A DNA stretch of 64,000 nucleotides from Rhizobium sp. 2MFCol3.1 (GTDB lineage: Bacteria; Pseudomonadota; Alphaproteobacteria; Rhizobiales; Rhizobiaceae), in the NCBI RefSeq assembly GCF_000377565.1, contig NZ_KB898370.1, positions 62,001 to 126,000 of the forward strand, given 5' to 3'. A program made the position numbers and the translations under genes. This document shows positions 33,536 through 42,166 of the stretch, one piece after another. A model generated the notes under the pieces. It did no database searches. It saw only the letters and a program-made list of their open reading frames with translations, and was not told the origin of the DNA. Every line of letters begins with the position of its first letter. Positions within the stretch are counted from its first letter, which is position 1.

Positions 33536-34150
33536 TTAACAAAAACCGTTCTGCTTCAATAATTGATAGGCCTGGATCACGGCGCGGAAGCGCTCCTCGG
33601 AACCACGGTCGCCGCCGTTCGCGTCGGGATGGTGCTTCTTCACCAGTTCCTTGTAGCGGCTCTTGATCTCTGACGATGTGGCGTTGGCCGCAAGGTTCAT
33701 GGTGTCGAAGGCCTTGGCTTCCAGGCTCTTCAGCTTGCGCTGCTCGGGAAAGCGCGGGCCGCTGCTCTTGTTTTCCTTGACGAAGCCGAAGGGATCGCGA
33801 ACCCGCGTATAGGCGCCGGAGCGGATATCCGACTGGATCGGGCTATCCTTGGCCGACTTGTTGACGCCGACGGTCCAGGTCGGGCGATGGCCCGTGATCG
33901 CTTCCTTCTGGTAGCGCGCGATCTCGCCGTCCGAGAGGCCGGAGAAATAGTTGTAGCCCTTGTTGTACTCTTTGACGTGCTCGAAGCAGAAGAGAAAGAA
34001 CTGCCCCTCGGCATTGCGTCCGACGGGAGCGCGATGCACGCCTTTCTTGTCGCAGCCGTCCCACTGACAGGACGGGGGAGCCTGTTCGGGTTCCTGCTCG
34101 CGTTTGCGGCGGGTGCGGATGCGATCGAAATATTTGGAATCAAGTCTCAT
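33536..34150 (-). CDS. J-domain protein with N-terminal Cys/His motif
   Basis: The 204-residue protein has a C-terminal J domain (about residues 140-204) with the HPD tripeptide in KKHHPDANGGDRGSEERF, which stimulates the ATPase of a DnaK partner. The N-terminal half is not DnaJ-like: it has CQWDGCDKKGVHRAP and FLFCFEHVKEYNKGYNYF, whose Cys and His could bind zinc. This architecture is known in rhizobia as a DnaJ-like protein of unknown client. Start ATG 34150 (MRLDSKYFDRIRTRRKR) matches relatives better than the longer frame. It is divergent from the BolA gene. Confidence 0.87.
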   Translation of the reverse strand: MRLDSKYFDRIRTRRKREQEPEQAPPSCQWDGCDKKGVHRAPVGRNAEGQFFLFCFEHVKEYNKGYNYFSGLSDGEIARYQKEAITGHRPTWTVGVNKSAKDSPIQSDIRSGAYTRVRDPFGFVKENKSSGPRFPEQRKLKSLEAKAFDTMNLAANATSSEIKSRYKELVKKHHPDANGGDRGSEERFRAVIQAYQLLKQNGFC

Positions 34151-34255
34151 GACGGCGCTAATTATGGGGCTCAGAATGGGTGAGGACAAGAATTGACAAA
34201 CGGGAATGTTGCTGGCTTGGTGGGAACCTTTTTCTCAAGGCAGCAAGATCGGCTC

Positions 34256-34537
34256 ATGACAGTTCAATCCTCCATCGAAGAGAAGCTCACCGCGGCATTC
34301 GCGCCGGAGCGGCTTGATGTCATCAACGAAAGCCACCTGCATGCGGGCCATCACCCTGACGTTACAGGGGAAGGCGAGACCCATATGCGGGTCAGGATCA
34401 TCTCCGCATCGTTTGCCGGCATGACACGGCTGGCGCGTCACCGGGCGATCACGGAGCTTCTGAAACCTGAACTGGATACGGGGTTGCATGCGCTGGCAGT
34501 GGAGCCGGCGGCGCCCGGAGAGCCGGTGCGCTGGTAA
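34256..34537 (+). CDS. bolA: BolA-family protein
   Basis: The 93-residue protein has the BolA fold signature: SIEEKLTAAFAPERLDVINESHLHAGHH, then THMRVRIISASFAGMTRLARHRAI and ALAVEP at the C-terminus. BolA proteins bind monothiol glutaredoxins through a shared iron-sulfur cluster and can act in iron sensing or as morphogenes. The conserved HxAGH and the late His are present as candidate cluster ligands. No monothiol glutaredoxin is adjacent; the grxC of this window is dithiol. ATG 34256 gives the normal length. Confidence 0.93.
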   Translation: MTVQSSIEEKLTAAFAPERLDVINESHLHAGHHPDVTGEGETHMRVRIISASFAGMTRLARHRAITELLKPELDTGLHALAVEPAAPGEPVRW

Positions 34538-34594
34538 GCCGACACCGCGTCATATGGGCGCGGTGCGGCGGTTTCGCAAGGATGGCGGGCGCCT

Positions 34595-35068
34595 CTAACG
34601 AATCAGAAGTGCCGTCGCGTAGAGGCCGAAGCCGAAGACGGTGTGGGCGACGAGGCCGAGGAAGCGAACCTTGTTGGGGTTCGGCGTCTTCGATGCCGCC
34701 CAGCCGATGCCGAGGCCCGGCTGCAGCAGGAACCAGCCGCCGGCGATGGTGACGATGCCCCAGATCCAGGCGGGCAGGAAGGTCGGCGCGATCAGCCAGT
34801 AAGGGCCGGTCAGGATCACCAGCATGATGCCGTAGATGATGCCGACGGCGTAATGGAAGACCCAGCCGAGCGCCACTTCATGCTTATAGGGTTCGGCCTT
34901 GCCGATATCGTCGTGGAAGACGGTGCCCTTGGCGAAGAGATGCCAGAGCCAGCGGCCGGGCGGTCCCCAATTGGGTATCGCGCCCTTGGCAAGAGCGATA
35001 GACCAGATGTCCATGAGGATGGTGGCGCCGATGCCGATGGCGATCGAGCGCCAGAGAAGATCAAACAT
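34595..35068 (-). CDS. DUF2938 family membrane protein
   Basis: The 157-residue protein has four hydrophobic segments and the DUF2938 pattern: IGATILMDIWSIAL, NWGPPGRWLWHL, ALGWVFHYAVGIIYG and a long tail AWIWGIVTIAGGWFLLQPGLGIGWAASKTPNPN. It is an inner-membrane protein of unknown function. It stands alone between bolA and a CorC/HlyC-type gene, on the same strand as the latter but 74 bp downstream of it. Confidence 0.85.
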   Translation of the reverse strand: MFDLLWRSIAIGIGATILMDIWSIALAKGAIPNWGPPGRWLWHLFAKGTVFHDDIGKAEPYKHEVALGWVFHYAVGIIYGIMLVILTGPYWLIAPTFLPAWIWGIVTIAGGWFLLQPGLGIGWAASKTPNPNKVRFLGLVAHTVFGFGLYATALLIR

Positions 35069-35142
35069 ATCAAATCCATAATGATGCTGCTCGCCGGGCT
35101 CCTCCCGCAGCGCGCAATGGGTGACAAGGGGATGACGGGAGA

Positions 35143-36453
35143 TCAGGCGGGGTTGTTTTCGTTCTCCTCCGCCGGGCGGATACGCAGTCTGGTGATGCGG
35201 TTCTTGTCGCGTTTCATGACGATGAAGCGCTTGCCGTAGAATGTGAAGGCCTGGCGCTCCTCGGGAATGGTCATGGATTCGTGGATGACGAGACCGGCGA
35301 TCGTCGTCGCCTCCTCGTCGGGGAGTTGCCAGTCGAGCGCGCGGTTGAGATCGCGGATCGGCACGTTGCCATCGACCACCACCGAGCCGTCCGCCTCCTG
35401 GCGCACGCCCTGCATTTCGATGTCGTGCTCGTCGGAGATGTCGCCGACGATCTCCTCGAGGATGTCTTCCAGCGTGACGATGCCCTGCACCTCGCCATAT
35501 TCGTCGACCACGACGGCGAAATGCTGCTTGCGGCGCAGGAAGGCGTTGAGCTGCGCCTCGAGATTGGTGCTGTCGGGCACGAACCAGGGCTTTTGGGCGA
35601 TCTTGATGATGTCGAGCTGTTCGGGCTCGGCGTTGCGCTCGGCGAGCGCCCTCAGCAGGTCCTTGGAGTGCACGACGCCGATGATGTTGTCGGTCGTGCC
35701 GCGCCAGAGCGGCATGCGGGTAAACGGGCTGTCGAGAATGGTGCGCACGACAACCTCCGGCGGATCGTCGGCGTTGATGCAGCGCATGGCCATGCGGTGG
35801 ACCATGATATCGGACAGTTCGAGTTCGCCGAGATCGAGCACGCCGCCGAGGCGGTCGCGATCGGCCTTCACCACCGATCCCTCGCGATGCAAGAGATCGA
35901 CGGCGCCGCGCAGCTCTTCGTGCGCCGACAGCATGGAGACTTCGCGCGACAGGTTGATGCCGAAGCGGGCGAGAATCCAGCGGACGATGAGGTTTACGAA
36001 GGAGGAGACCGGGCCGACGATGAAGACGAAGGCCTTGACGGCCTTGGCGACTGCGAGCGCGAAACGTTCGGGGATCGAGATCGCCCAGCTCTTCGGCAGC
36101 ACTTCGGCGAAGATGACGAGGATGACCGTCATGGCGAGTGTCGCCAGCGCCACGCCCGAGTTGCCAAACAGGCCGAGGAAGACGCTGGTGGCGATCGAGG
36201 ACGAGAGGATGTTGGCGAGGTTGTTGCCGATCAGGAGCGCGCCGATCAGCCGGTCGCGGCGCTCGATCAGTTCGCGCACGATGCCGGCGCGCTCTTCGCC
36301 GTTGGCCTCAAGCGTATGGATGCGGCTGCGCGATACGGCGGTCAGCGCCGTCTCGGAGCCGGAGAAGAAGGCGGACATGAGGACGAGGGCCACGATGGAA
36401 ACGATTTCCGGCCAATATGCGGAAAGAAATGCCAGCGTGCCTTCGAGGGTCAT
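35143..36453 (-). CDS. HlyC/CorC-family CNNM/CBS transporter-like protein
   Basis: The 436-residue protein has an N-terminal DUF21 (CNNM) membrane domain of four helices (about residues 10-190, with SAFFSGSETALTAVSRSRI), a pair of CBS domains (about 205-335) and a C-terminal CorC_HlyC domain. Relatives in bacteria export or sense Mg2+/Co2+; older 'haemolysin' annotations are not supported by function. It overlaps the aroB stop by 4 bp, so it is likely cotranscribed downstream of aroK-aroB, as in other rhizobia. Confidence 0.92.
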   Translation of the reverse strand: MTLEGTLAFLSAYWPEIVSIVALVLMSAFFSGSETALTAVSRSRIHTLEANGEERAGIVRELIERRDRLIGALLIGNNLANILSSSIATSVFLGLFGNSGVALATLAMTVILVIFAEVLPKSWAISIPERFALAVAKAVKAFVFIVGPVSSFVNLIVRWILARFGINLSREVSMLSAHEELRGAVDLLHREGSVVKADRDRLGGVLDLGELELSDIMVHRMAMRCINADDPPEVVVRTILDSPFTRMPLWRGTTDNIIGVVHSKDLLRALAERNAEPEQLDIIKIAQKPWFVPDSTNLEAQLNAFLRRKQHFAVVVDEYGEVQGIVTLEDILEEIVGDISDEHDIEMQGVRQEADGSVVVDGNVPIRDLNRALDWQLPDEEATTIAGLVIHESMTIPEERQAFTFYGKRFIVMKRDKNRITRLRIRPAEENENNPA

Positions 36454-37580
36454 TGCGGGTGTTTTTCCTTGAGGAAGCTCAACACTTCGGATGCCGGGAC
36501 GTCGTTTGCGACGAAGGACTGGCCGATGCCGCGGGTGAGGATGAAGGTGAGCTTGCCGCTCTTGACCTTCTTGTCCTGCGCGATCGCGTCCATCAGCACT
36601 TCGGCCGGCGGCAGCGTGCCCGGGATTTGCGACATGCGGGTCGGAAGGCCGACTTCCTTCAGGTGGTGCTCGACGCGCTTTGCGTCGTCAGGGCTTGCAA
36701 GGTTCATGCGGGCCGAGAATTCGTGGGCGAGCACCATGCCGATCGCAACGCCTTCGCCATGGACGAGACGGCTGCTGTCGTAAGCGGTTGCGGCTTCCAG
36801 CGCGTGGCCGAAGGTGTGGCCGAGATTGAGCAGGGCGCGCTGACCGTTTTCATGCTCGTCGGCGACGACCACGTCCGATTTCGCCTGACAGCTTGCGGCG
36901 ATCGCCTCGATGCGGGCGGCGCCGCCGGAGAAGACGGACTGCCAGTTGTTTTCCAGCCAGGTGAAGAAATCGGGCTTGTCGATCAGCCCGTATTTGGCGA
37001 CTTCGGCGTAGCCGGCGCGGAATTCGCGTTCGGAGAGCGTGTTCAGAACATCGCTATCGGCCAGTACGAGGTCCGGCTGGTGGAAGACGCCGATCAGGTT
37101 CTTGCCGTGGCGGCTGTTGATGCCGGTCTTGCCGCCGACGGAGGAATCAACCTGCGACAGCAGCGATGTCGGGATCTGCACGAAGCGCACGCCGCGTCTG
37201 ATAATGCCGGCAACGAAGCCGGAGAGGTCGCCGATGACGCCGCCGCCGAGCGCGATCACGTAATCGTTACGCTCGACGCGGGCTTCCAGAACCTTGTCGC
37301 AGGCGGTGATCAGATGCTCGAAGCTCTTGGTCTTTTCGCCGGCCGGCAAGATCAGCGAAGACGAGGCGATGCCGGAGGCCGTCAGGCTCTCGACGAGGGC
37401 GTTGAGATAGAGCGGCGCGACGTTCTCGTCGGTGATGATGGCGGCCTTGCGGCCCTTGAGGCGGGCGGCGATCTCGGCGCCGGCACGCGCGATCAGGCCG
37501 GGACCGATCAGGATGTCGTAGGCGCGGTCGCCCAGCGGCACGTGAACCTTGCATTCGGCAGAGGCGGCAATCGCATTCAT
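36450..37580 (-). CDS. aroB: 3-dehydroquinate synthase
   Basis: AroB converts DAHP to 3-dehydroquinate, the second shikimate step, using NAD+ and a divalent metal. The 376-residue protein has the NAD-binding GGGVIGDLSGFVAGI, the substrate segment PTSLLSQVDSSVGGKTGIN and the metal ligands Glu in REFRAGYAEVAKYGLI and His in NLGHTFGHALE. The start ATG 37580 overlaps the aroK stop (TGATG), so aroK and aroB are coupled. The frame continues upstream, but that part overlaps aroK and is non-coding. Confidence 0.97.
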   Translation of the reverse strand: MNAIAASAECKVHVPLGDRAYDILIGPGLIARAGAEIAARLKGRKAAIITDENVAPLYLNALVESLTASGIASSSLILPAGEKTKSFEHLITACDKVLEARVERNDYVIALGGGVIGDLSGFVAGIIRRGVRFVQIPTSLLSQVDSSVGGKTGINSRHGKNLIGVFHQPDLVLADSDVLNTLSEREFRAGYAEVAKYGLIDKPDFFTWLENNWQSVFSGGAARIEAIAASCQAKSDVVVADEHENGQRALLNLGHTFGHALEAATAYDSSRLVHGEGVAIGMVLAHEFSARMNLASPDDAKRVEHHLKEVGLPTRMSQIPGTLPPAEVLMDAIAQDKKVKSGKLTFILTRGIGQSFVANDVPASEVLSFLKEKHPQ

Positions 37581-38179
37581 CAGGCTGCACTTTCGGTTCT
37601 GCTGTCGATCACGGCTTTCAGCACTTCGTCGGCCATTACTTCCTTGCGCACATCGCGCGAGAGAACGGTGAGGTCGGCCTGCTCGTAGATCGGGTATCTT
37701 GCGTTCATCAGGTTTTCGAGCGTCTGCTTGGGATTTTCGGTCTTCAGCAGCGGGCGGGTGTCGCGTTTGTTTACGCGTTCCCAGAGCACGTCGAGATCGG
37801 CCTTCAGCCAAACCGACAGGCCGCCTCGCTTGATATGCTTGCGGGTGCGGTCGTTGATGAAGGCGCCGCCGCCCGTGGAGACGAGGCGCGGGCCGCCCTT
37901 CAGCAGCCGCTTCATCACCCGTCCCTCAAGCGCGCGGAATTCGTCTTCGCCGTAGGCTGCGAAAAGCTCGCTGATCGACATGCGCGACACGCGCTCGATT
38001 TCGGCATCGCTATCGATGAAGGGGATGCCCAGCTGGGTGGCGACGATACGGCCCACCGACGACTTGCCGGCGCCCATCAGACCAACGAGGATCAGATTGC
38101 GCGAACCGAGCGCAGCACGAGCTCTGTCCCTCAGGCTATCGGCAACGATCAGAACTGGGTCGTTCATTGGTCCATTCAC
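37580..38179 (-). CDS. aroK: Shikimate kinase
   Basis: AroK phosphorylates shikimate with ATP. The protein of up to 199 residues has the P-loop GLMGAGKSS (about residues 33-41), the shikimate-binding DSDAEIER and the Arg/Gly motif VSTGGGAFIN. The first 25 residues are variable; ATG 38167 (MNDPVLIV) is an alternative start, and neither has a clear Shine-Dalgarno. The gene heads aroK-aroB-(CorC-like), and lies divergent from a small membrane-protein gene and xerD. Confidence 0.95.
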   Translation of the reverse strand: MNGPMNDPVLIVADSLRDRARAALGSRNLILVGLMGAGKSSVGRIVATQLGIPFIDSDAEIERVSRMSISELFAAYGEDEFRALEGRVMKRLLKGGPRLVSTGGGAFINDRTRKHIKRGGLSVWLKADLDVLWERVNKRDTRPLLKTENPKQTLENLMNARYPIYEQADLTVLSRDVRKEVMADEVLKAVIDSRTESAA

Positions 38180-38313
38180 ACTTTGTTTGCGAACGGTATC
38201 AACAAATGCAGGTGTAGCGTCAAGTCAGAGGTAAGGGAATCATGGTTCAAAAGCTGCTTCTTGCACTTGCAAACGCGCTTCTTCATAAAGAAGCAAAGCC
38301 ATGGAGTTGTTGA

Positions 38314-38490
38314 ATGCCGAGCCTGTTCCGATTTCTCGCCATATTGGCGGTCATCGCCGGAGCGATATACGGAACGATGTGGGCGCTCGTGACTTTCGTC
38401 GAGCCGAAGGAGCGCGACGTGACGATCCGCATTCCATCCGAGCGGATCAATCCGCCCGCCACCGGCGCGATCAGCCCGGCGAAGAAGTGA
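38314..38490 (+). CDS. 58-residue single-pass membrane protein
   Basis: Reading from ATG 38314 gives MPSLFRFLAILAVIAGAIYG..., one transmembrane helix, then VEPKERDVTIRIPSER and a Pro/Ala-rich end with stop TGA 38488-38490. The product should be anchored in the inner membrane with a short periplasmic tail. It is spaced 4 bp from the xerD start, which suggests cotranscription and selection. A 7-bp hairpin, GCTTCTT/AAGAAGC (38277-38294), precedes it. The function is unknown. Confidence 0.75.
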   Translation: MPSLFRFLAILAVIAGAIYGTMWALVTFVEPKERDVTIRIPSERINPPATGAISPAKK

Positions 38491-38494
38491 CGCG

Positions 38495-39448
38495 ATGAGG
38501 GATCTCAGCCGCGTTCAGGTCGAGTCCTTTCTCGAAATGATGAGCGCCGAGCGGGGTGCCGCTGCCAATACGCTTTCCTCCTACGAGCGCGATCTCGACG
38601 ACCTGCATTCCTTCCTGAACGGCAGAAGCGTGCGGCTGACCGAGGCCGCGTCCGCCGATCTCTCGGCCTATCTGGCTTCACTTGCCGCGCAGGGCTTCAA
38701 GCCTTCGTCGCAGGCGAGGCGGCTGGCGGCGATGCGGCAGTTCTACAAGTTCCTCTATGCCGAGGGGCTGCGCACCGACGATCCGACCGGCATTCTCGAC
38801 GCGCCGAAGAAGGGGCGGGCGCTGCCTAAGACGATGGGCGTCGACGAAGTCGGCCGGCTTTTGGAGAAGGCCGAGGAGGAGGCGCAGGACGAGGCGCCCG
38901 GGCAATTGCAGCGGCTGCGCATGCTGGCGCTGCTGGAGCTGCTTTACGCCACCGGCATGCGCGTCAGTGAGCTGGTGTCGCTTCCCGCCCGCGTGCTCGA
39001 CCAGGAAGGGCGTTTCCTGATCATCCGCGGCAAGGGCAACAAGGAGCGGCTGGTGCCGCTGTCGCAATCGGCGATCGCAGCGCTGAAGCTTTATGGCCGG
39101 ATGCTGGCCGCCGAGGCGGCAAAAGCCGAAAATCCACAGGAAAGCCCTTGGCTGTTTCCGGCGGCCTCGAAAGAGGGGTATCTCGCCCGACAGGTCTTTG
39201 CCCGCGACCTCAAGAACCTGGCGATCCGGGCGGGGCTTACCCCATCGATGATCTCGCCGCACGTGATGCGGCACGCCTTTGCCAGCCATCTGCTGGCCAA
39301 CGGCGCCGATCTGCGCGTGGTGCAGGAACTGCTTGGCCATTCGGACATTTCCACCACGCAAATCTACACGCATGTGCTGGAAGAAAGGCTCCAGCAACTG
39401 GTCCAAACGCATCACCCCCTTGCCAAACAGGCGAAAAAGCAGGATTAG
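38495..39448 (+). CDS. xerD: Site-specific tyrosine recombinase XerD
   Basis: XerD with XerC resolves chromosome dimers at dif. The 317-residue protein has the N-terminal SAM-like core-binding domain and all catalytic residues of tyrosine recombinases: Arg156 (ATGMRVSEL), Lys180 (RGKGNKE), His256 and Arg259 (SPHVMRHAFASHLL), His282 (LLGHSDISTTQIYTHV) and nucleophile Tyr291. The IYTHV ending and length distinguish XerC/XerD from phage integrases, and the conserved neighbourhood with aroK and accA favours XerD. No dif site was identified in the window. Confidence 0.96.
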   Translation: MRDLSRVQVESFLEMMSAERGAAANTLSSYERDLDDLHSFLNGRSVRLTEAASADLSAYLASLAAQGFKPSSQARRLAAMRQFYKFLYAEGLRTDDPTGILDAPKKGRALPKTMGVDEVGRLLEKAEEEAQDEAPGQLQRLRMLALLELLYATGMRVSELVSLPARVLDQEGRFLIIRGKGNKERLVPLSQSAIAALKLYGRMLAAEAAKAENPQESPWLFPAASKEGYLARQVFARDLKNLAIRAGLTPSMISPHVMRHAFASHLLANGADLRVVQELLGHSDISTTQIYTHVLEERLQQLVQTHHPLAKQAKKQD

Positions 39449-39510
39449 GACCGGCGACAAGGGCAGCCAAAAGACAAATGCCCCGGGCACAAGGAACGGA
39501 AACGCACCTC

Positions 39511-40464
39511 ATGCACAATTATCTCGACTTCGAAAAGCCGATCTCCGACCTCGAAGGCAAGATCATCGAACTGAAGAAGATTGCCTCGGAAGACGAGAGC
39601 ATCGACACATCCGATGAAATCGGCAGGCTCGAAGTTCGTGTTCGCGAAGCGACGGTCGAAATCTATTCGAAGCTCAACGCCTGGCAGAAGACCCAGGTCG
39701 CGCGTCATCCGCAGCGGCCGCACTTCGTCGACTACGCCAAGACGCTGTTCCAGGAATTCACGCCGCTCGCCGGCGACCGCAAGTTTTCCGAGGATGCCGC
39801 CATCCAGGCGGGTCTGGCGCGCTTCCGCGGCCAGCCTGTTGCCGTCATCGGCCAGGAAAAGGGCAACGACACGAAGAGCCGCCTGAAGCACAATTTCGGC
39901 AGCGCGCGCCCCGAGGGCTACCGCAAGGCGATCCGTGTGCTTGAGATGGCCGACCGCTTCGGTCTGCCCGTGATCACGCTGGTCGATACGGCTGGTGCCT
40001 ATCCCGGCGTCGGCGCCGAAGAGCGCGGGCAGGCGGAAGCCATCGCCCGTTCGACGGAAATGTGCCTCGGCCTCAAGGTTCCGATCATCTCCGTCGTCAT
40101 TGGCGAAGGCGGTTCGGGCGGCGCGATCGCGATCGCCACCGGCAACCGGGTCTACATGCTCGAGCATGCGATCTACAGCGTGATCTCACCTGAAGGTGCG
40201 GCCTCCATCCTGTGGCGCGATTCCGCGCGCGCCAAGGAAGCGGCCACCAACATGAAGATCACCTCGGACGACCTGAAGGCGCTCGGCATCATCGACGGCA
40301 TCATTGGTGAACCGCTCGGCGGCGCGCATCGCGATCCTGATAGCGTGATCGCGTCGACCGGCGATGTCATCGCCAATGCGCTCGGCGAAATGGCGAGCCG
40401 CACCGGCGAGCAGATCCGCAACGATCGCCGCCAGAAGTTCCTGAACATGGGCCGCAACCTCTAA
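39511..40464 (+). CDS. accA: Acetyl-CoA carboxylase carboxyltransferase subunit alpha
   Basis: AccA with AccD transfers the carboxyl group from biotin to acetyl-CoA, the committed step of fatty-acid synthesis. The 317-residue protein begins MHNYLDFEKPISDLEGKI, with an amphipathic helical start, then the carboxyltransferase fold: VAVIGQEKGNDTKSRLKHNFG, LPVITLVDTAGAYPG and IGEGGSGGAIAI. The frame is open upstream but the family start is ATG 39511, 62 bp after xerD. A GGCCGC/GCGGCC hairpin without T-run lies at 40491-40507 downstream. Confidence 0.97.
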   Translation: MHNYLDFEKPISDLEGKIIELKKIASEDESIDTSDEIGRLEVRVREATVEIYSKLNAWQKTQVARHPQRPHFVDYAKTLFQEFTPLAGDRKFSEDAAIQAGLARFRGQPVAVIGQEKGNDTKSRLKHNFGSARPEGYRKAIRVLEMADRFGLPVITLVDTAGAYPGVGAEERGQAEAIARSTEMCLGLKVPIISVVIGEGGSGGAIAIATGNRVYMLEHAIYSVISPEGAASILWRDSARAKEAATNMKITSDDLKALGIIDGIIGEPLGGAHRDPDSVIASTGDVIANALGEMASRTGEQIRNDRRQKFLNMGRNL

Positions 40465-40670
40465 GGGGGTTGCGAAGCAGGCTTGGGGGAGGCCGCGGAT
40501 TGCGGCCAAACCTTGGCCACATTAGTGTTATCAATAGCTTTTGTGCTTGCGGGGGTCGTGGGTGCGCGGCATGGTCATTAAGGTTTTATAAACCAGATTG
40601 GGCCAATGATTCGCTTCACTTCGAACCCGTTCAACGGATTGGGTCGCATCTCGTAATTGGGCTAGATTGA

Positions 40671-41918
40671 ATGCGCTTTCGTCATTTTGCCTATGTTTCC
40701 CTGATGGCGCTGGCCTTGGCCGGCTGCAACGACGCGTTGGAAACCACGCAGATCGACCTGTCCAAGGTCAAGAACAAGGTCGAACAGCCGCTTCCGCCGC
40801 GCATCCTCAACGAAATGGCCGCGAAGAGCATGGATCGCAATTCGCCGATCCTGATCCGCATCTTCAAGGAAGAAGGCCAGCTCGAGATCTGGAAGGCGAA
40901 GACGGACAACCGCTACGACAAGATCGCCAGCTACAAGATCTGCGCGTGGTCGGGCCGTCTCGGTCCCAAGGTGAAACAGGGTGATCGGCAGGCGCCGGAA
41001 GGTTTCTACAACCTGACCAAGGCGAACCTGAACCCGAACTCGAAATATTATCTCGCCATCAATACCGGCTTTCCGAACCGCTACGATGCCGTCAACGGCC
41101 GCACCGGCACGGATCTGATGATCCACGGCGCTTGCTCGTCGTCGGGCTGCTATTCGATGACGGACGAGCAGGTGCTCGAGATTTATGCTTTCGCGCGCGA
41201 CGCCTTCAAGGGCGGCCAGACCGGTGTGCAGCTGCAGGCCTTTCCGTTCCGGATGACGGCCGAGAACATGTTCAAGCACCGGATGAACGAGAACTTCGAT
41301 TTCTGGAAGATGCTGAAGGTCGGCTACGACAATTTCGAAGTCACCAAGCGTCCGCCGGAAGTGAACTTCTGCGAGAAGAGATACGTCTTCAACCAACAGT
41401 CTTCGGGCGCGTTCAATCCCGGCGGCAAGTGCCCCGAGATGTCGACGCCGCCGGCGCTGACCGCAGCGCTCGCCTCCTACGACAAGACCTATGAGCTGGC
41501 CTACACCAAGGCGTCGAAGGAATTCGACGGCATGGCGTGGTACGATCCTTCGGAAGCCGAGCGCAAGGCCGTCGTTGCCAAGCAGCGCAAGGGCCGCGAG
41601 CTCGCCTATGCGCCGACCGGCACGTCGCTCGAAGCCGGCAAGATGATGAAGGTCGCCGATCTCGAAGGCATGGCGGCCGCCAAGACCGCGACCACGGTTG
41701 CGGCCAACACGGTGACCGGCTCGACACCTGCCGACGCCACCGCTGGCGTGAAGACGGCCGATGCGGCGATCGTCAACCCGGCATCCGTGCCGGTGCCGAC
41801 GCCGAACCCGATGGAATCGGCTCCGACCACCGCGACGGCTTTCGCGCCTGTCGAGCAGCCTGAATCTGTCGAGGTGGCCTCCAAGAAGCCGTTCTGGAAG
41901 TTCTGGGGCCGGGATTAA
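40671..41918 (+). CDS. YafK-type murein L,D-transpeptidase-family lipoprotein
   Basis: The 415-residue protein has a lipoprotein signal peptide with lipobox LAGC19. The YkuD-like catalytic domain has the motif IHGACSSSGCYSMTDE, with His152 and candidate nucleophile Cys160. This HGxCSSxGCYxMT form is typical of YafK/DpaA, which in E. coli detaches Braun lipoprotein from peptidoglycan, so hydrolysis rather than cross-linking is possible. The C-terminal 130 residues are an Ala/Thr/Pro-rich low-complexity tail ending FWKFWGRD. The tusA-like gene begins 6 bp downstream. Confidence 0.9.
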   Translation: MRFRHFAYVSLMALALAGCNDALETTQIDLSKVKNKVEQPLPPRILNEMAAKSMDRNSPILIRIFKEEGQLEIWKAKTDNRYDKIASYKICAWSGRLGPKVKQGDRQAPEGFYNLTKANLNPNSKYYLAINTGFPNRYDAVNGRTGTDLMIHGACSSSGCYSMTDEQVLEIYAFARDAFKGGQTGVQLQAFPFRMTAENMFKHRMNENFDFWKMLKVGYDNFEVTKRPPEVNFCEKRYVFNQQSSGAFNPGGKCPEMSTPPALTAALASYDKTYELAYTKASKEFDGMAWYDPSEAERKAVVAKQRKGRELAYAPTGTSLEAGKMMKVADLEGMAAAKTATTVAANTVTGSTPADATAGVKTADAAIVNPASVPVPTPNPMESAPTTATAFAPVEQPESVEVASKKPFWKFWGRD

Positions 41919-41924
41919 TCGCGC

Positions 41925-42149
41925 GTGAGCGCTATCTCCTATGATCTGCGCGGGCTGAAATGCCCGCTGCCCGTCATCAAGACACGCAAGAAGATGTCGT
42001 CGCTGCCATCAGGCGCGACGATCCGTGTCGAGACGACCGATCCCCTGGCGGGGATCGATATTCCGCATTTCTGCCATGAGGATGGTCACGAGCTGATCGA
42101 GACCGAGAAGACCGAGAGCGGTCACCGCTTTCTGATCCGCAAGCGATAG
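41925..42149 (+). CDS. tusA: TusA/SirA-family sulfurtransferase
   Basis: The 74-residue protein has the family signature DLRGLKCPLPVIKTRKKM, where the Cys of CPxP carries persulfide sulfur. TusA relays sulfur for tRNA 2-thiouridine and molybdenum-cofactor pathways; which of these it serves here is unknown. The start is GTG 41925, 6 bp after the transpeptidase stop. It is convergent with the CobW gene 17 bp away. Confidence 0.92.
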   Translation: MSAISYDLRGLKCPLPVIKTRKKMSSLPSGATIRVETTDPLAGIDIPHFCHEDGHELIETEKTESGHRFLIRKR

Positions 42150-42166
42150 CGAGCGTCGGCTTATCC

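Noticed and set aside
35143..36453. Haemolysin
   Set aside because: The DUF21-CBS-CorC_HlyC architecture is that of metal-transport-related CNNM proteins; the haemolysin label is historical.
38495..39448. Phage or element integrase
   Set aside because: The tyrosine recombinase has the length, motifs and neighbours (aroK, accA) of chromosomal XerD, with no element around it.
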